Assembly: GCF_023715415.1 (NCBI RefSeq)
Contig: NZ_JAMBOB010000007.1
Coordinates: forward strand, 248,001-312,000
Origin: Neobacillus niacini
GTDB lineage: Bacteria; Bacillota; Bacilli; Bacillales; Cytobacillaceae
Length of the DNA stretch: 64,000 nucleotides
Direction: 5' to 3'
A program made the translations under genes and the position numbers. Below are positions 16,426 to 25,300 of this stretch, one piece after another. Under the pieces are notes generated by a model. The model was not told where the DNA came from. It did not search any database and saw nothing but the letters and a program-made list of their open reading frames with translations. Each line of letters begins with the position of its first letter. Position 1 is the stretch's first letter.

Positions 16426-16458
16426 AAAGGGACAAGGTTACACCTTGTCCCGAAACAT

Positions 16459-18426
16459 TTAGCCCCAAACTTTAATATGATTTTTCCCTGCTTGTAAACT
16501 AGCAATTGGTCCTAGTACGCTTTTTTCTGTACGTTGTTCTCCTAGTATGTCCTTATCCAGGATTATTTCACTGCCATCTGGATTTTCAAATTCTGCATCC
16601 ACAATACGTGCTCTGCCAAGAGTTTTGGACGATTGAGTTTCTCCAAGCAATGACTCGAAATCTTCTGGAAGCTCAATGGAAAGATAAACGGCATTGCCTT
16701 CTTCGATGATTTTAATTTCTGGATTAAAGTGAGGTGCTACCACTCTTTCACTTTCTCTTTCAAACGATTCTGCCCCATTATAGTAGGCATTCCGGTTAAT
16801 ATAAACAGGCTGCTCCACTTGGTGGAATCTACGATGATCGCCCTCTTCTGAATTCACAACCTCGATGTATTCCTCAAGTGAAGTGGTATAACCTTTAAAG
16901 TGAACTGTACCAACAAAGTCATTTGTTATCTCCGTAGGTATTTCTGTTAGCAAACCAGCTGTTTTCACAGATTCGTCGCCAATAAAGATGTTATTGAGGA
17001 ATCGATCATCTCCCCCATAGACAGGAGCAAAACCAGCAACCTCTGTACTATGTGGTACATGATATGGTGTTGCACGATCAAGCATTTTCTTCTGAACCAT
17101 TTTCCCGCGAATTAAATTGTTAATATAAGCTCCGCCTTGAGCGTGGTTATCTAGTGCATAGTCTGCAGTAAGAATGTTGTTATCAACGATGTAAGGACCG
17201 CTGCTAACTTCGACAAACAAGTCGCGGCTATTTCTGTAGAATAGATTTCTGCTTATTCTTGTACCTTGTGTCTGCCAATCCAGCCATGTTCCTAACGAGC
17301 AGTCATGAATACGGTTGTCGCGAATTTGAACGTCAATGGCTGCGTGCAGCTTAATCCCCGCAATTTCATGTCCATAAAACTCACGCTTTTGTGCAATATT
17401 ATAAATGTGGTTATTATAAATTTCACTAAATACACAGCCTAGATGACCGACCACACCATTTTGGCCACAGTCATAAATGGTATTGTTTCGAATAATATGG
17501 GAACCAATTTTTTCTTTACTCCAGCCAATTTGTTTTGCTGAAAAAACGGATTCTAACTGATATTGATAGCCAGGCTTGTCTTTTCGGACGGTGCGATAGT
17601 TATGGCCAGTTGTCACTTCTTTACCAATACTGATGGCACTACATTTTGCGTCATGGATAATATTGTCCTCAATAATCCATCCTTTGCTCCAATGAGGTCC
17701 GATTAATCCTGGCTGATCTGCCGTTGGCGGAGTCCAAGGGGTTGCGGCTTGAGCCATTTCAAAGCCTCTAACGGTGATATAATTGATACCAACTTGTTCT
17801 GGATAGAAACAAGCTTTACGCACATTAATCTCTACTAATTCCTCATTAGGATTTGCTCCGTGGAAATTAGCATAGATGGTAGTTTGATTCTCATCGACTT
17901 CTGTGTACCAAAGATATTTAGTTTGTTCTGGATTTTGGATTGAAACAACTGACTTTGTCCAGTGGTCGATTACTTCAGTTTTCACTTCTGGGTTTTTTAA
18001 CTGTTCAAACGTTTCTGCCTCATAAAAGGACATCCCATTTAAATAAACATCTCCAAGATGTCTTCCTGGATTATAAACAATCCAGTCTCCGAAAATCTCT
18101 TCCTTGTATGGATTATAATCTCCGAAAAATTCATTTGACAGGACAACCTTCCAGATGGTTCCTTCCACCTGTTCCCAATTTTGAATTTGCTCAGATCCTT
18201 TGATGACAACTTTCTCACCTTCAGCTGCCTGATAGGTAATTCTTCTATAATCACTTAATCCTGCAAACTTCGGTTTTACCCATTCCCGATATTCTCCTTC
18301 ATGGACAATAACTTTATCTCCTGCTTGAGCAACAGAAGCTGCCTGATTGATTGTTAAAAATGGATTCTGTTCCGTTCCATCTGCACTAGCTGAGCCGTTT
18401 TTTGCTACATGGTATTCAAAAGCCAT
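16459..18426 (-). CDS. GH120 beta-xylosidase
   Basis: A 655-residue right-handed parallel beta-helix protein very similar to the GH120 beta-xylosidase XylC of Thermoanaerobacterium. The expected catalytic pair is present: nucleophile Asp in TWLDWQTQG (about 382) and acid/base Glu in DLFVEVSSG (about 405). Shared stretches include YHVAKNGS at the start, DVYLNGMSFYE and IVGHLG-like VVGHLG. It cleaves xylose units from xylo-oligosaccharides. No signal peptide is seen, so it is probably intracellular and needs a transporter not in this window. ATG 18426 has AGGAGG upstream. It is divergent from an AraC regulator. Confidence 0.88.
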   Translation of the reverse strand: MAFEYHVAKNGSASADGTEQNPFLTINQAASVAQAGDKVIVHEGEYREWVKPKFAGLSDYRRITYQAAEGEKVVIKGSEQIQNWEQVEGTIWKVVLSNEFFGDYNPYKEEIFGDWIVYNPGRHLGDVYLNGMSFYEAETFEQLKNPEVKTEVIDHWTKSVVSIQNPEQTKYLWYTEVDENQTTIYANFHGANPNEELVEINVRKACFYPEQVGINYITVRGFEMAQAATPWTPPTADQPGLIGPHWSKGWIIEDNIIHDAKCSAISIGKEVTTGHNYRTVRKDKPGYQYQLESVFSAKQIGWSKEKIGSHIIRNNTIYDCGQNGVVGHLGCVFSEIYNNHIYNIAQKREFYGHEIAGIKLHAAIDVQIRDNRIHDCSLGTWLDWQTQGTRISRNLFYRNSRDLFVEVSSGPYIVDNNILTADYALDNHAQGGAYINNLIRGKMVQKKMLDRATPYHVPHSTEVAGFAPVYGGDDRFLNNIFIGDESVKTAGLLTEIPTEITNDFVGTVHFKGYTTSLEEYIEVVNSEEGDHRRFHQVEQPVYINRNAYYNGAESFERESERVVAPHFNPEIKIIEEGNAVYLSIELPEDFESLLGETQSSKTLGRARIVDAEFENPDGSEIILDKDILGEQRTEKSVLGPIASLQAGKNHIKVWG

Positions 18427-18542
18427 TTTACTTCCTCCTCTAACTTTCATAGATTCATTATAGGAGCCAAAACGAGCCTATTTCTATTCAAAATATAGTA
18501 TAATTTAAGACAATATTCGTTTTCTTTCAGGGGGAGAAGATT

Positions 18543-19292
18543 TTGGCCTTTTTTGAACACCATGGAGTTGAAGTAAAAGAATCCTTTCAGTCTTTTAAAC
18601 TAGTTAACCAAACCTTTCCTCTTCACTTTCACCGAGCTTACGAACTTATCATTGTCCATGAAGGAGAATTACTCGTAAGTATTGACCAAAAAAACTATAC
18701 ATTGTATAAAAATGATATCGCATTCATTTTTAATAACCAAGTCCATGGACTGAAGGCAAAGGACCATTCCGACATTTCCATCGTCCTCTTTTCACCTGAA
18801 TTAGTTGGCCGTTTTTTCATGAATTATAAGGGGTACATCCCAGAAAATAATGTTATTCACCTAAGTAAAGTCCCTGATTTGGAGGAATTAGATTCTATTT
18901 ATAGACAAAAAAGTTTCCTGTATGATATTTGCGGGAGATTGGTTGATCATACTGAATTTCTTCCCGTTGAACACTCAACGAAGACGGAAGTACTCCATAA
19001 AATTCTCCTATATGTGGATAGCCATTATGGGGAGGATTGCACGCTAAAAGTAATTGCCAACCAATTACGATACGATTATGCCTATCTATCCAAACTTTTT
19101 GTACAAATGACGAATATGAGTTTTACAGAATACTTGAATCATTACCGAATTTCACAAGCCTGTTATCTATTAAAAAATAGTCAGCAGTCGATAAGTGAGA
19201 TTGCTATGAATTGTGGTTATAACAACCTCCGGTCATTCAATCGGAACTTCAAAAAAATCACAAATCACTCACCTAGAGAATTTAGAGGGTGA
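18543..19292 (+). CDS. AraC family transcriptional regulator
   Basis: A 249-residue protein from a TTG start with GGGGGAGA upstream. The N-terminal half is a cupin-like sensor (FPLHFHRAYELIIVHEGE, about 30-47). The C-terminal 100 residues hold two helix-turn-helix motifs ending in the AraC signature (ISEIAMNCGYNNLRSFNRNFKK ... SPREF in segments). It is divergent from the beta-xylosidase gene with a 116-bp gap, so it is likely its activator responding to a sugar. Confidence 0.88.
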   Translation: MAFFEHHGVEVKESFQSFKLVNQTFPLHFHRAYELIIVHEGELLVSIDQKNYTLYKNDIAFIFNNQVHGLKAKDHSDISIVLFSPELVGRFFMNYKGYIPENNVIHLSKVPDLEELDSIYRQKSFLYDICGRLVDHTEFLPVEHSTKTEVLHKILLYVDSHYGEDCTLKVIANQLRYDYAYLSKLFVQMTNMSFTEYLNHYRISQACYLLKNSQQSISEIAMNCGYNNLRSFNRNFKKITNHSPREFRG

Positions 19293-19490
19293 CCGTGACC
19301 GTGGGGACGGTTCTTGTGGGCATGGATACTAAAGAAAGACCAAGAGAACCGTCCGAAGCCACTGAAAAAGTGGTTCCTTTGAACACTGAACACGAATTTC
19401 CTTCAATAAATAAAAGAAGGCAATCATCTACATATAGTAGGTGATTGCCTTCTTGTTTTGCAAAACTGGACTTTTTTAGTGGTCTCCTGT
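19293..19490. repeat. Composite dispersed repeat, copy 3
   Basis: GTGACCGTGGGGACGGTTCT ... AGAACCGTCCGAAGCCACTG, followed by the internal hairpin GAAGGCAATCATC/GGTGATTGCCTTC around TACATATAGTA and CTTGTTTTGC. Same structure as 952-1166; the arm changes are compensatory (GCAATC/GATTGC versus GCAGTT/AATTGC). Confidence 0.8.
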
Positions 19491-19616
19491 CAAAAAGGGG
19501 GGGTCACGAAAAAATATCTATCCTACACCGTACAAATAAATATTACTTTCTAAACAACTCCCTGTTCTAGTAGGCATTTATATAAATCAAGGCAGCAGTT
19601 TTTGTTAGAACGGGTA

Positions 19617-21383
19617 TTAAACCTTAAATTTTTTAACATAGAAATCAATGACCTGTAATAGCCAGTTCAAATGGTCTTTAGCTTCTTTTTCACTAAAAGT
19701 GATGAGGCCTCTTATTTCATCGTAATGCAGGGCATTATTTCCGTTTGTTCTTATTTTATAGATGAGCTGATCAATATTTTTAGAAACCCTTTCCTTTGTG
19801 TCAAGAATTAGTTGATAGAGGTTCTTCTTCTTATTCCCCTCCGTAAGGCTATATCCGACAGTAAGACAAGATTCTTTGATTAACACTTCCAATGTTAGTC
19901 GCATGGTGCCAACTGATTGTCTAGGAGTGGATTCCAATGAATTTCTAGCATCATATAAAAGCATTCTTAGGGATTGACGGACCTTATCCGATCTAATCTG
20001 TTCAAGAATATGGTCAATCTCTTGGAGAAGTTTATCATTCTGTTTTGTATTTTCTTCCCTCTTGGGATATACCTTTTTTCCGTTATCAGGATGTTCATCC
20101 TTGATTTCGTCAAATAAATCACCAAGATGGGCTAGGTATTGTTCTTTTGCTGATAAGAATAAACTTTCATTTTCTGCCTGATAAGGGTCTGGTATGTTGT
20201 TTTTTAAATTGTCTAATAAAACGGTTAAAGTTGCAAATAGTTCTGATTGCTTAAGAAATGAGAGGTATTCATGTTTTTTATCTTGTTGTGCTTCCCAATC
20301 CCCTAGAGCTGTGTACTCTGCTTCATCGATCTCTTCTTCACTAATCTCATCATAGTTATTTACGGTAAAAAGGTGTTCTGAAGCAAATCTCATAAACAAA
20401 TCTAGAAACTCTTGGTTATTTTCTAATGGTAATTCGATTAATAAAATGGAGATGAGGGATGTGTCCTCAGGGAAAGCAATTTCAAATGGTTCATCATGCA
20501 TTCCTTGGTGATAATATTGTTTTTGTAGGTTGTACAGGAATAGCTTGTGCTTTAACGTATCGAAGGAGGACAACTCATCCATTTTTCCTTCTTGGGAAAG
20601 CTCAATCACTGTACTATAAAATACCTCGATAAATTCTTTGGATTTATTTTGATGGATTTTGATTTCATAGGAACATACATCAGCATCGGTTGAATCTTGC
20701 AGTTCCGTTATATACCAATAATCCCTGTATTGAATCTTTTCTGTGTCTTTTCTTTCTAGATTTAAATTGACAGGAATTTTAAATGCCAAAGGTACGGAGG
20801 TCTGGAAAACTGATTCATCGCCAAAACTGATTTCATGGTCCGAAACCTCAAAATTGACTTCTACATCTCCGTCACTAAGATATCCGTAATAGGCGTCTTC
20901 CTCCATTTCAATATTAAGATAGTCCATTAATACTGTTTTGTAATGATCAGCCTCATCTTTTCGTTCAAAATAGTTTATAAGATGGAAAAGCCCCTCTTGA
21001 TAATTTAAACCAGATTCTACGTACATTTTTCCTAAATTAAATTCAAAATCATCGTGGTCAAAGTGTTCCATCGCTTCCTGCTGTTTTTCAATAGCAGCTT
21101 CCAGCGCTCCTTGCTCCCATTTCTTTAGGGCATCCCTAGTTAAGGATATGGCAGTACGCGCAGGTCCAAAATAAAACAACTCGTTGTGATTAAGTAAGTT
21201 AGTCCGTTTTTCTTCTTTCTCTTTATTTTTATCTAAAGGGTTTTGCCTTCCTAATCGTTTTCGGGTTCCTTTTTGTGGCTCAATTAACCCTTTCTTTTTT
21301 TTGTAATAGTTTGATACATGGTCTTCCTTTTTCTTTAAAATCTGCACAAGCTCATCAACTTTCCATTGAGATTCCAACTTCAA
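19617..21383 (-). CDS. DUF4145 (HEPN-like) domain protein
   Basis: A 588-residue cytosolic protein. After a charged N-terminus comes a helical TPR-like part (about 75-160: GALEAAIEKQQEAMEHF), an acidic middle, and a C-terminal DUF4145-type helical domain (about 460-588: SVGTMRLTLEVLIKESC ... NALHYDEI). DUF4145 is HEPN-related and common in defence and restriction genes. The start is TTG 21383 or TTG 21377; AAGGTG fits the second better. It stands alone. Function is unknown; a defence role is inference. Confidence 0.65.
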   Translation of the reverse strand: MKLESQWKVDELVQILKKKEDHVSNYYKKKKGLIEPQKGTRKRLGRQNPLDKNKEKEEKRTNLLNHNELFYFGPARTAISLTRDALKKWEQGALEAAIEKQQEAMEHFDHDDFEFNLGKMYVESGLNYQEGLFHLINYFERKDEADHYKTVLMDYLNIEMEEDAYYGYLSDGDVEVNFEVSDHEISFGDESVFQTSVPLAFKIPVNLNLERKDTEKIQYRDYWYITELQDSTDADVCSYEIKIHQNKSKEFIEVFYSTVIELSQEGKMDELSSFDTLKHKLFLYNLQKQYYHQGMHDEPFEIAFPEDTSLISILLIELPLENNQEFLDLFMRFASEHLFTVNNYDEISEEEIDEAEYTALGDWEAQQDKKHEYLSFLKQSELFATLTVLLDNLKNNIPDPYQAENESLFLSAKEQYLAHLGDLFDEIKDEHPDNGKKVYPKREENTKQNDKLLQEIDHILEQIRSDKVRQSLRMLLYDARNSLESTPRQSVGTMRLTLEVLIKESCLTVGYSLTEGNKKKNLYQLILDTKERVSKNIDQLIYKIRTNGNNALHYDEIRGLITFSEKEAKDHLNWLLQVIDFYVKKFKV

Positions 21384-21385
21384 TC

Positions 21386-21560
21386 ACCTTATTTCAATTA
21401 AACTACTATAAATTATTAACTATTTTGCTTCATTTTAACCCATGCTGGATTGACTGTCGAAGATAGAAGCGGGGGCCATCAAGGAGGTCCCTAACAGCAA
21501 TCAGTTATTAATCTTATAATAGCCTATCCAACTTAAGAAATTTAGCATTTTGGGAAATAT
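21386..21560. other. Intergenic, no gene seen
   Basis: No supported gene. This is the leader side of the DUF4145 gene up to the terminator of the small riboswitch unit; the longer gap to 22148 is occupied by that unit. Confidence 0.4.
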
Positions 21561-21583
21561 AAAAAGCACCTCGTAAGGTGCCT
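21560..21583 (-). terminator. Terminator of riboswitch-controlled small ORF
   Basis: GCACCTTACGAGGTGC followed on the minus strand by TTTTTA, beginning about 5 nt after the stop of the 53-aa ORF. Confidence 0.8.
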
Positions 21584-21585
21584 GG

Positions 21586-21747
21586 TTAAACAAGATCAAT
21601 TAACCTATTGGTATGATAGGTTATTTTTTGTTTTAATTTTGTTTGAACAATTGAATTAAGACAGCTATCTAATAATAGCACTAAATAATTTATTCTTATC
21701 GTATGCCACTTAATTCTAATTTTTGTTATATTCGTCTTGATCTCCAT
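21586..21747 (-). CDS. 53-aa protein under a c-di-GMP riboswitch
   Basis: ATG 21747 has AAAGGGG at suitable spacing; the longer frame from 21774 starts inside the riboswitch stem. The protein is basic, helical and ends with a helix (LVLLLDSCLNSIVQ) that distantly resembles the SxxLD motif of Spo0E-like phosphatases, but the match is imperfect (DSCLN). Riboswitch, ribosome binding site, ORF and terminator form one compact unit, which argues that it is a real gene. Function is unknown. Confidence 0.55.
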   Translation of the reverse strand: MEIKTNITKIRIKWHTIRINYLVLLLDSCLNSIVQTKLKQKITYHTNRLIDLV

Positions 21748-21771
21748 AATATATGTCCCCTTTAATTTTTT

Positions 21772-21890
21772 CATAAATCGTAAGAGACCGTATTCGGAAA
21801 CTGGCGAGCATAATCACCCAACATGATGTTAGCCCCTATAGTTTTGCGTCATCATTTTTCAATAATTTTGCCTTTATCGTACGATTTATG
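21772..21890 (-). promoter_or_regulatory. c-di-GMP-I (GEMM) riboswitch, copy 1
   Basis: On the minus strand: AAAGGCAAA, TGAAAAATGATGACGCAAAA, then GGGGCTAA and a tetraloop-receptor-like CTCGCCAGTTTCC. The order matches the GEMM-I aptamer. Its ends are closed by an 11-bp perfect stem (21772-21782 with 21880-21890). The base before CAAA is G, as in c-di-GMP-selective rather than cGAMP-selective members. Some positions differ from consensus (GCAAAACT for GCAAAGC). Confidence 0.78.
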
Positions 21891-22054
21891 GATATACAAA
21901 TAATATCGGATAATTTTCAAAGTAATTTTATGGGTCTTTTATCCTGTATTATTCAGATAAAGGATCTTTTTCGTAAGTTCTCTCTACTTTTTAAGTAAAA
22001 GAATAAATATCGGTGCCTGTCACCGATTCCACCTCAGGCGGACAGTCAAACCAC

Positions 22055-22083
22055 AAAAATGCCCTCAAACGAAGTTTGAGGGC
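22055..22083 (-). terminator. Terminator of the GGDEF/HD-GYP operon
   Basis: GCCCTCAAAC pairs with GTTTGAGGGC, followed on the minus strand by ATTTTTG, 66 nt after the stop. Confidence 0.85.
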
Positions 22084-22148
22084 TAAAACCAAAGAAAAAT
22101 ATACAGAAAATGATGTATAAATGGGAAAAAATGAGTAAATGGTGCCTG

Positions 22149-23975
22149 TCACCCTGCTACTTCATCAACTTGTTTGATCATAGCGATGAAGGGTTCGATG
22201 AATTGGGGGTCGAATTGTTTTCCTGAGCAGGCTCTTAATTCTACGAATGCTTCGTTGAATGTTTTTGTTTTTTGATAGGGCCGTTCGGTGGTCATCGCGT
22301 CAAATGAGTCGATGATACATAGAATACGGGCCAGTTTAGGTATCGACTTTTCTTTTAACCCATATGGATAGCCATTTCCGTCAAAGCGTTCATGGTGCAA
22401 CTCCACTAATGGAATCAAGTCTTCTAATCTCTTATTAACTGAAATGATTTCTTTTCCCCAGGTGACATGTTTTTTCATGATCTCCCATTCATGCGGTTCA
22501 AGTTTCTCCTTTTTTTGTAAAATATCCCGAGGGATTTCAATTTTCCCGATGTCATGGATTAATGCACCAAGAATTAACGTTTTCCGTTCATAATCACTTA
22601 AGGATACCATCCTCGAAAAATTAACCGCATATTGATACACACGTTTACTATGACGATATGTATAAACATCTTTGGAGAGGAAGATGCGTAACTGCTGTTC
22701 TGCTTCTTCTAATTCTTTTTCTAAGGAGAGAGAGCGTTGGACTGAGTATTCAGAATACTGATTGTAAAGTTGAACAAGGTTTTTCCCTTGGTCTTTGGCA
22801 GCATACATGGCTTGATCTGCCTTGTTTAGAAGTTCCGAAATGTTATAGGTTTCTATTTCGCACTCCGCAATTCCAGCTGAAAAGGATAAGCAGCCATAGG
22901 GCAGACTTTCCACTCCTTCGAAGTAGGTATCATTTGTCTTTTTCCGTAGTTCATTCATAAATGAAATGGCCCTTTGAGGGGGTGTATTAGGCATTATAAT
23001 TGAAAATTCCTCACCGCCATAGCGAGCAACAGGGTAATTTTCCACCTCCGAAGCTGCTTTTATAAGTTGGCCAAATTCCTGAAGCAAATGATCACCTTGG
23101 ATATGACCGTATAAATCGTTATATTTCTTAAAATCATCGATATCAAGTAGAACGATACAAAGTGGCTGATCACTTTCCTTCGCGACTGTTACTTCTTTTT
23201 CTAAAATCTCTTTAAAATACCCATGATTATTAAGTCCGGTTAAAAAATCCTTGTTTGCTTTCTCTGAAATTTCCTTAAATAAATGAAAATGCTGCTTAAA
23301 GGCTAAAGACAGTAAAAAGGCAATACAGGTAAAAAGAAAAAGTCCGAATAACCTTTCTGAACTCATTAGTATAGCCAGTACTAATGATAGCATGAGCGTA
23401 CTCAAATAAGGGGAAATTGCCTCTTTAATAAGTTCTCTAAAAACACTTTCAAAACTTTCAGCAGCTGCCAGTATGAAGAAATATCCAATAAAAAATACAT
23501 TCAGGGCAAAGTAAGTGCTAAAAGAAATTAAATAAGGAACGATGTTATTGACATGGATACCGTCTATGGTACCACCAGTTAAAATGAATATATAATAAGT
23601 ACTCGTAATCATTAAAACATAGCTAGAAAAATTAAATATATGTTTCCACCAGACAATTTTTCGTTGTGTAAGTGCAAATAAAATCGAATTAATTAGCAAT
23701 ACCGTTAAAGTTAAATTTAGTCCAAATAAAAAAAGACATGCAAGGAATATAGAAGAATCCATAGAAAGGGAGTTACCCTTTGGGGGTAGTACTATAGGAT
23801 GATGATTTAAAAGTAATATAGCTCCTGCCAGTGCAATAGTGATAAACCATTCAGAGGATGAATGAATTTTAAATTCATATATTGCTATAAAGGCGATGAT
23901 ACCTAAAACTGAGACAATAAAAAGGTATTTATTAGTGGTTGACTGTAAAAACTGCATTTTGTTCATCACTCTCAT
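22149..23975 (-). CDS. Membrane GGDEF + HD-GYP c-di-GMP enzyme
   Basis: A 608-residue protein. About eight membrane segments span residues 10-225. Next is a GGDEF domain with RYGGEEF (about 318), competent for diguanylate cyclase activity, then an HD-GYP domain with HDIGK (about 473) and HHERFDGNGYPYG (about 527), competent for c-di-GMP hydrolysis. Both active sites look intact, so net direction is not predictable. Start choices are ATG 23975 or ATG 23957; GAGAGTG fits the latter. It is last in an operon with DUF5317 and a 35-aa peptide, and lies between two c-di-GMP riboswitches. Confidence 0.92.
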   Translation of the reverse strand: MRVMNKMQFLQSTTNKYLFIVSVLGIIAFIAIYEFKIHSSSEWFITIALAGAILLLNHHPIVLPPKGNSLSMDSSIFLACLFLFGLNLTLTVLLINSILFALTQRKIVWWKHIFNFSSYVLMITSTYYIFILTGGTIDGIHVNNIVPYLISFSTYFALNVFFIGYFFILAAAESFESVFRELIKEAISPYLSTLMLSLVLAILMSSERLFGLFLFTCIAFLLSLAFKQHFHLFKEISEKANKDFLTGLNNHGYFKEILEKEVTVAKESDQPLCIVLLDIDDFKKYNDLYGHIQGDHLLQEFGQLIKAASEVENYPVARYGGEEFSIIMPNTPPQRAISFMNELRKKTNDTYFEGVESLPYGCLSFSAGIAECEIETYNISELLNKADQAMYAAKDQGKNLVQLYNQYSEYSVQRSLSLEKELEEAEQQLRIFLSKDVYTYRHSKRVYQYAVNFSRMVSLSDYERKTLILGALIHDIGKIEIPRDILQKKEKLEPHEWEIMKKHVTWGKEIISVNKRLEDLIPLVELHHERFDGNGYPYGLKEKSIPKLARILCIIDSFDAMTTERPYQKTKTFNEAFVELRACSGKQFDPQFIEPFIAMIKQVDEVAG

Positions 23976-24020
23976 AATAAGATAGGAGAAAGTAAATAAT
24001 CACTTCCCCCTTTGTTATAA

Positions 24021-24128
24021 TTATATTAGTCTAAATCCAGAAGTTAAAGCAACAATAACAGATCCAATAATAATGGCATTGTATAAAATGCCAGTCAATT
24101 TAAGTCCTTGCTTTTGGTCTTTTTTCAT
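24021..24128 (-). CDS. 35-aa membrane peptide
   Basis: A short ORF starting MKKDQKQGLKLTGILYN and ending SGFRLI, with one membrane segment (about 13-34). Its ATG overlaps the DUF5317 stop (ATGA), showing translational coupling, and the GGDEF/HD-GYP gene follows 45 nt later. The overlap and position in a coherent operon support a real gene. Function is unknown; perhaps it partners one of the two membrane neighbours. Confidence 0.65.
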   Translation of the reverse strand: MKKDQKQGLKLTGILYNAIIIGSVIVALTSGFRLI

Positions 24129-24721
24129 CCTTGTTCACCCCCCTTCATGGATAGCGGGGAAACACCACTCTTTTTTGCCAGTGGATGGCGGACCATTATG
24201 TATTGAATGAAAATGAAGATTCCGATATTCATAATAATATCGCCGATACTAATGATTTGTGTACGCGGGTAAGGATCAGAAATTGGAATCACATCACCCA
24301 AAAATCCAAGATGAGTAGTAGATGTTAACATTGTATGCTTGGCATACAAGCTTTCTTTTAGCGCTTCAATGTAACTAGGGTCTAAAACTGCCGCAGACTC
24401 TACCGAAACGGGCATTCTGCCCCCATTAACGCCCATCACTAGAAAGTTTAGAAAAACACCAATAAAAATAAGGATAAAACCAGGATTCTTGCGATTTAAA
24501 AATAAAAATAGCAAGCCAATCATATAGACTAAGATATAAATAGAGCCGCTAAGTTGTCCTAAAAATTCACTATTGTTTTGGAGCATAAAAACAGTTAATT
24601 GGACAAGTAATAATAGTGGGAATACCCAGCCCCACTTAAGATTTAGCTGAGAGAAGGCTCTTAAGTTCCCTTTCCTGAATAATCCAACAATAATTGAAAT
24701 AATTATACCATCAAATACCAT
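24125..24721 (-). CDS. DUF5317 membrane protein
   Basis: A 198-residue integral membrane protein with about five hydrophobic segments and the central conserved NGGRMPVS motif typical of DUF5317. This family is often found beside HD-GYP or GGDEF genes, as here. It is first in the three-gene operon. Function is unknown. Confidence 0.8.
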   Translation of the reverse strand: MVFDGIIISIIVGLFRKGNLRAFSQLNLKWGWVFPLLLLVQLTVFMLQNNSEFLGQLSGSIYILVYMIGLLFLFLNRKNPGFILIFIGVFLNFLVMGVNGGRMPVSVESAAVLDPSYIEALKESLYAKHTMLTSTTHLGFLGDVIPISDPYPRTQIISIGDIIMNIGIFIFIQYIMVRHPLAKKSGVSPLSMKGGEQG

Positions 24722-25057
24722 TAATTTTTACCTGCCTATGCACGTTATAAGTTTGATAAAAGGGAAAATTATATATTAGGTAAATATTCCTACAATAAAC
24801 ATCATATTGTTGTATTTTGTCGAATACAAGTAAATGTTATGAAATTTTCGTGTTTTTTTAAGATTTTTGTAAAAAAAGAGAGCCTTCATTAAAAAGCCCT
24901 CCATTTTACAATATTTACTATTTTTAAAAATTGCTGATCAATATAGACGTATGTCCTGTCTGCCCCTTGTTCCCCAGCAGTTTCAGTGTATGTCTTTAGT
25001 ATGCTATTAGTTGAAAGATAATGAAAAACGAAACGATCTATGTAAGTATGAATTTTT
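24722..25057. other. Intergenic, AT-rich
   Basis: No gene seen. An imperfect hairpin followed by seven T on the minus strand (about 24872-24903) may end the 45-aa gene transcript. The DUF5317 promoter should lie near 24730-24800. Confidence 0.4.
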
Positions 25058-25195
25058 CTAAATTGAGTTGGCGAGTACCGTCACGACTGCACTAAGAACG
25101 ACGGTGCCAATCATAATAGCAAAATAAAGTAGGTTTTTCTTCATTTTCTTCTTCCGCATTGCTTCTTCAGGTGTGGTCCACATACTTTTTGACAT
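25058..25195 (-). CDS. 45-aa membrane protein under a c-di-GMP riboswitch
   Basis: Starts MSKSMWTTPEEAMRKKK and has one C-terminal membrane segment (LLYFAIMIGTVVLSAVVTVL). ATG 25195 has AAGGGGA upstream; a longer frame to 25339 would read through the riboswitch and is rejected. With its leader riboswitch it is a compact unit, probably regulated at translation because no terminator lies between aptamer and start. No family is recognised. Confidence 0.65.
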   Translation of the reverse strand: MSKSMWTTPEEAMRKKKMKKNLLYFAIMIGTVVLSAVVTVLANSI

Positions 25196-25217
25196 CGAAA
25201 ATTCCCCTTTTTTATTT

Positions 25218-25300
25218 GATGGTAGCTGGCTGGCTGGTCCTAGGACAGAAGCCCCTATAGCTTTGCGTCCTCGCTTTTCAGTGAGTTTGCCTTTAAACAA
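25218..25300 (-). promoter_or_regulatory. c-di-GMP-I (GEMM) riboswitch, copy 2
   Basis: On the minus strand: AAAGGCAAACTC, CTGAAAAGCG, GGACGCAAAGC, TAGGGGCTTCTGTCC, then CAGCCAGCTACC. All conserved GEMM-I blocks are present. The base before CAAA is G, as in c-di-GMP binders. It ends about 22 nt before the start codon of the 45-aa gene. Confidence 0.88.
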
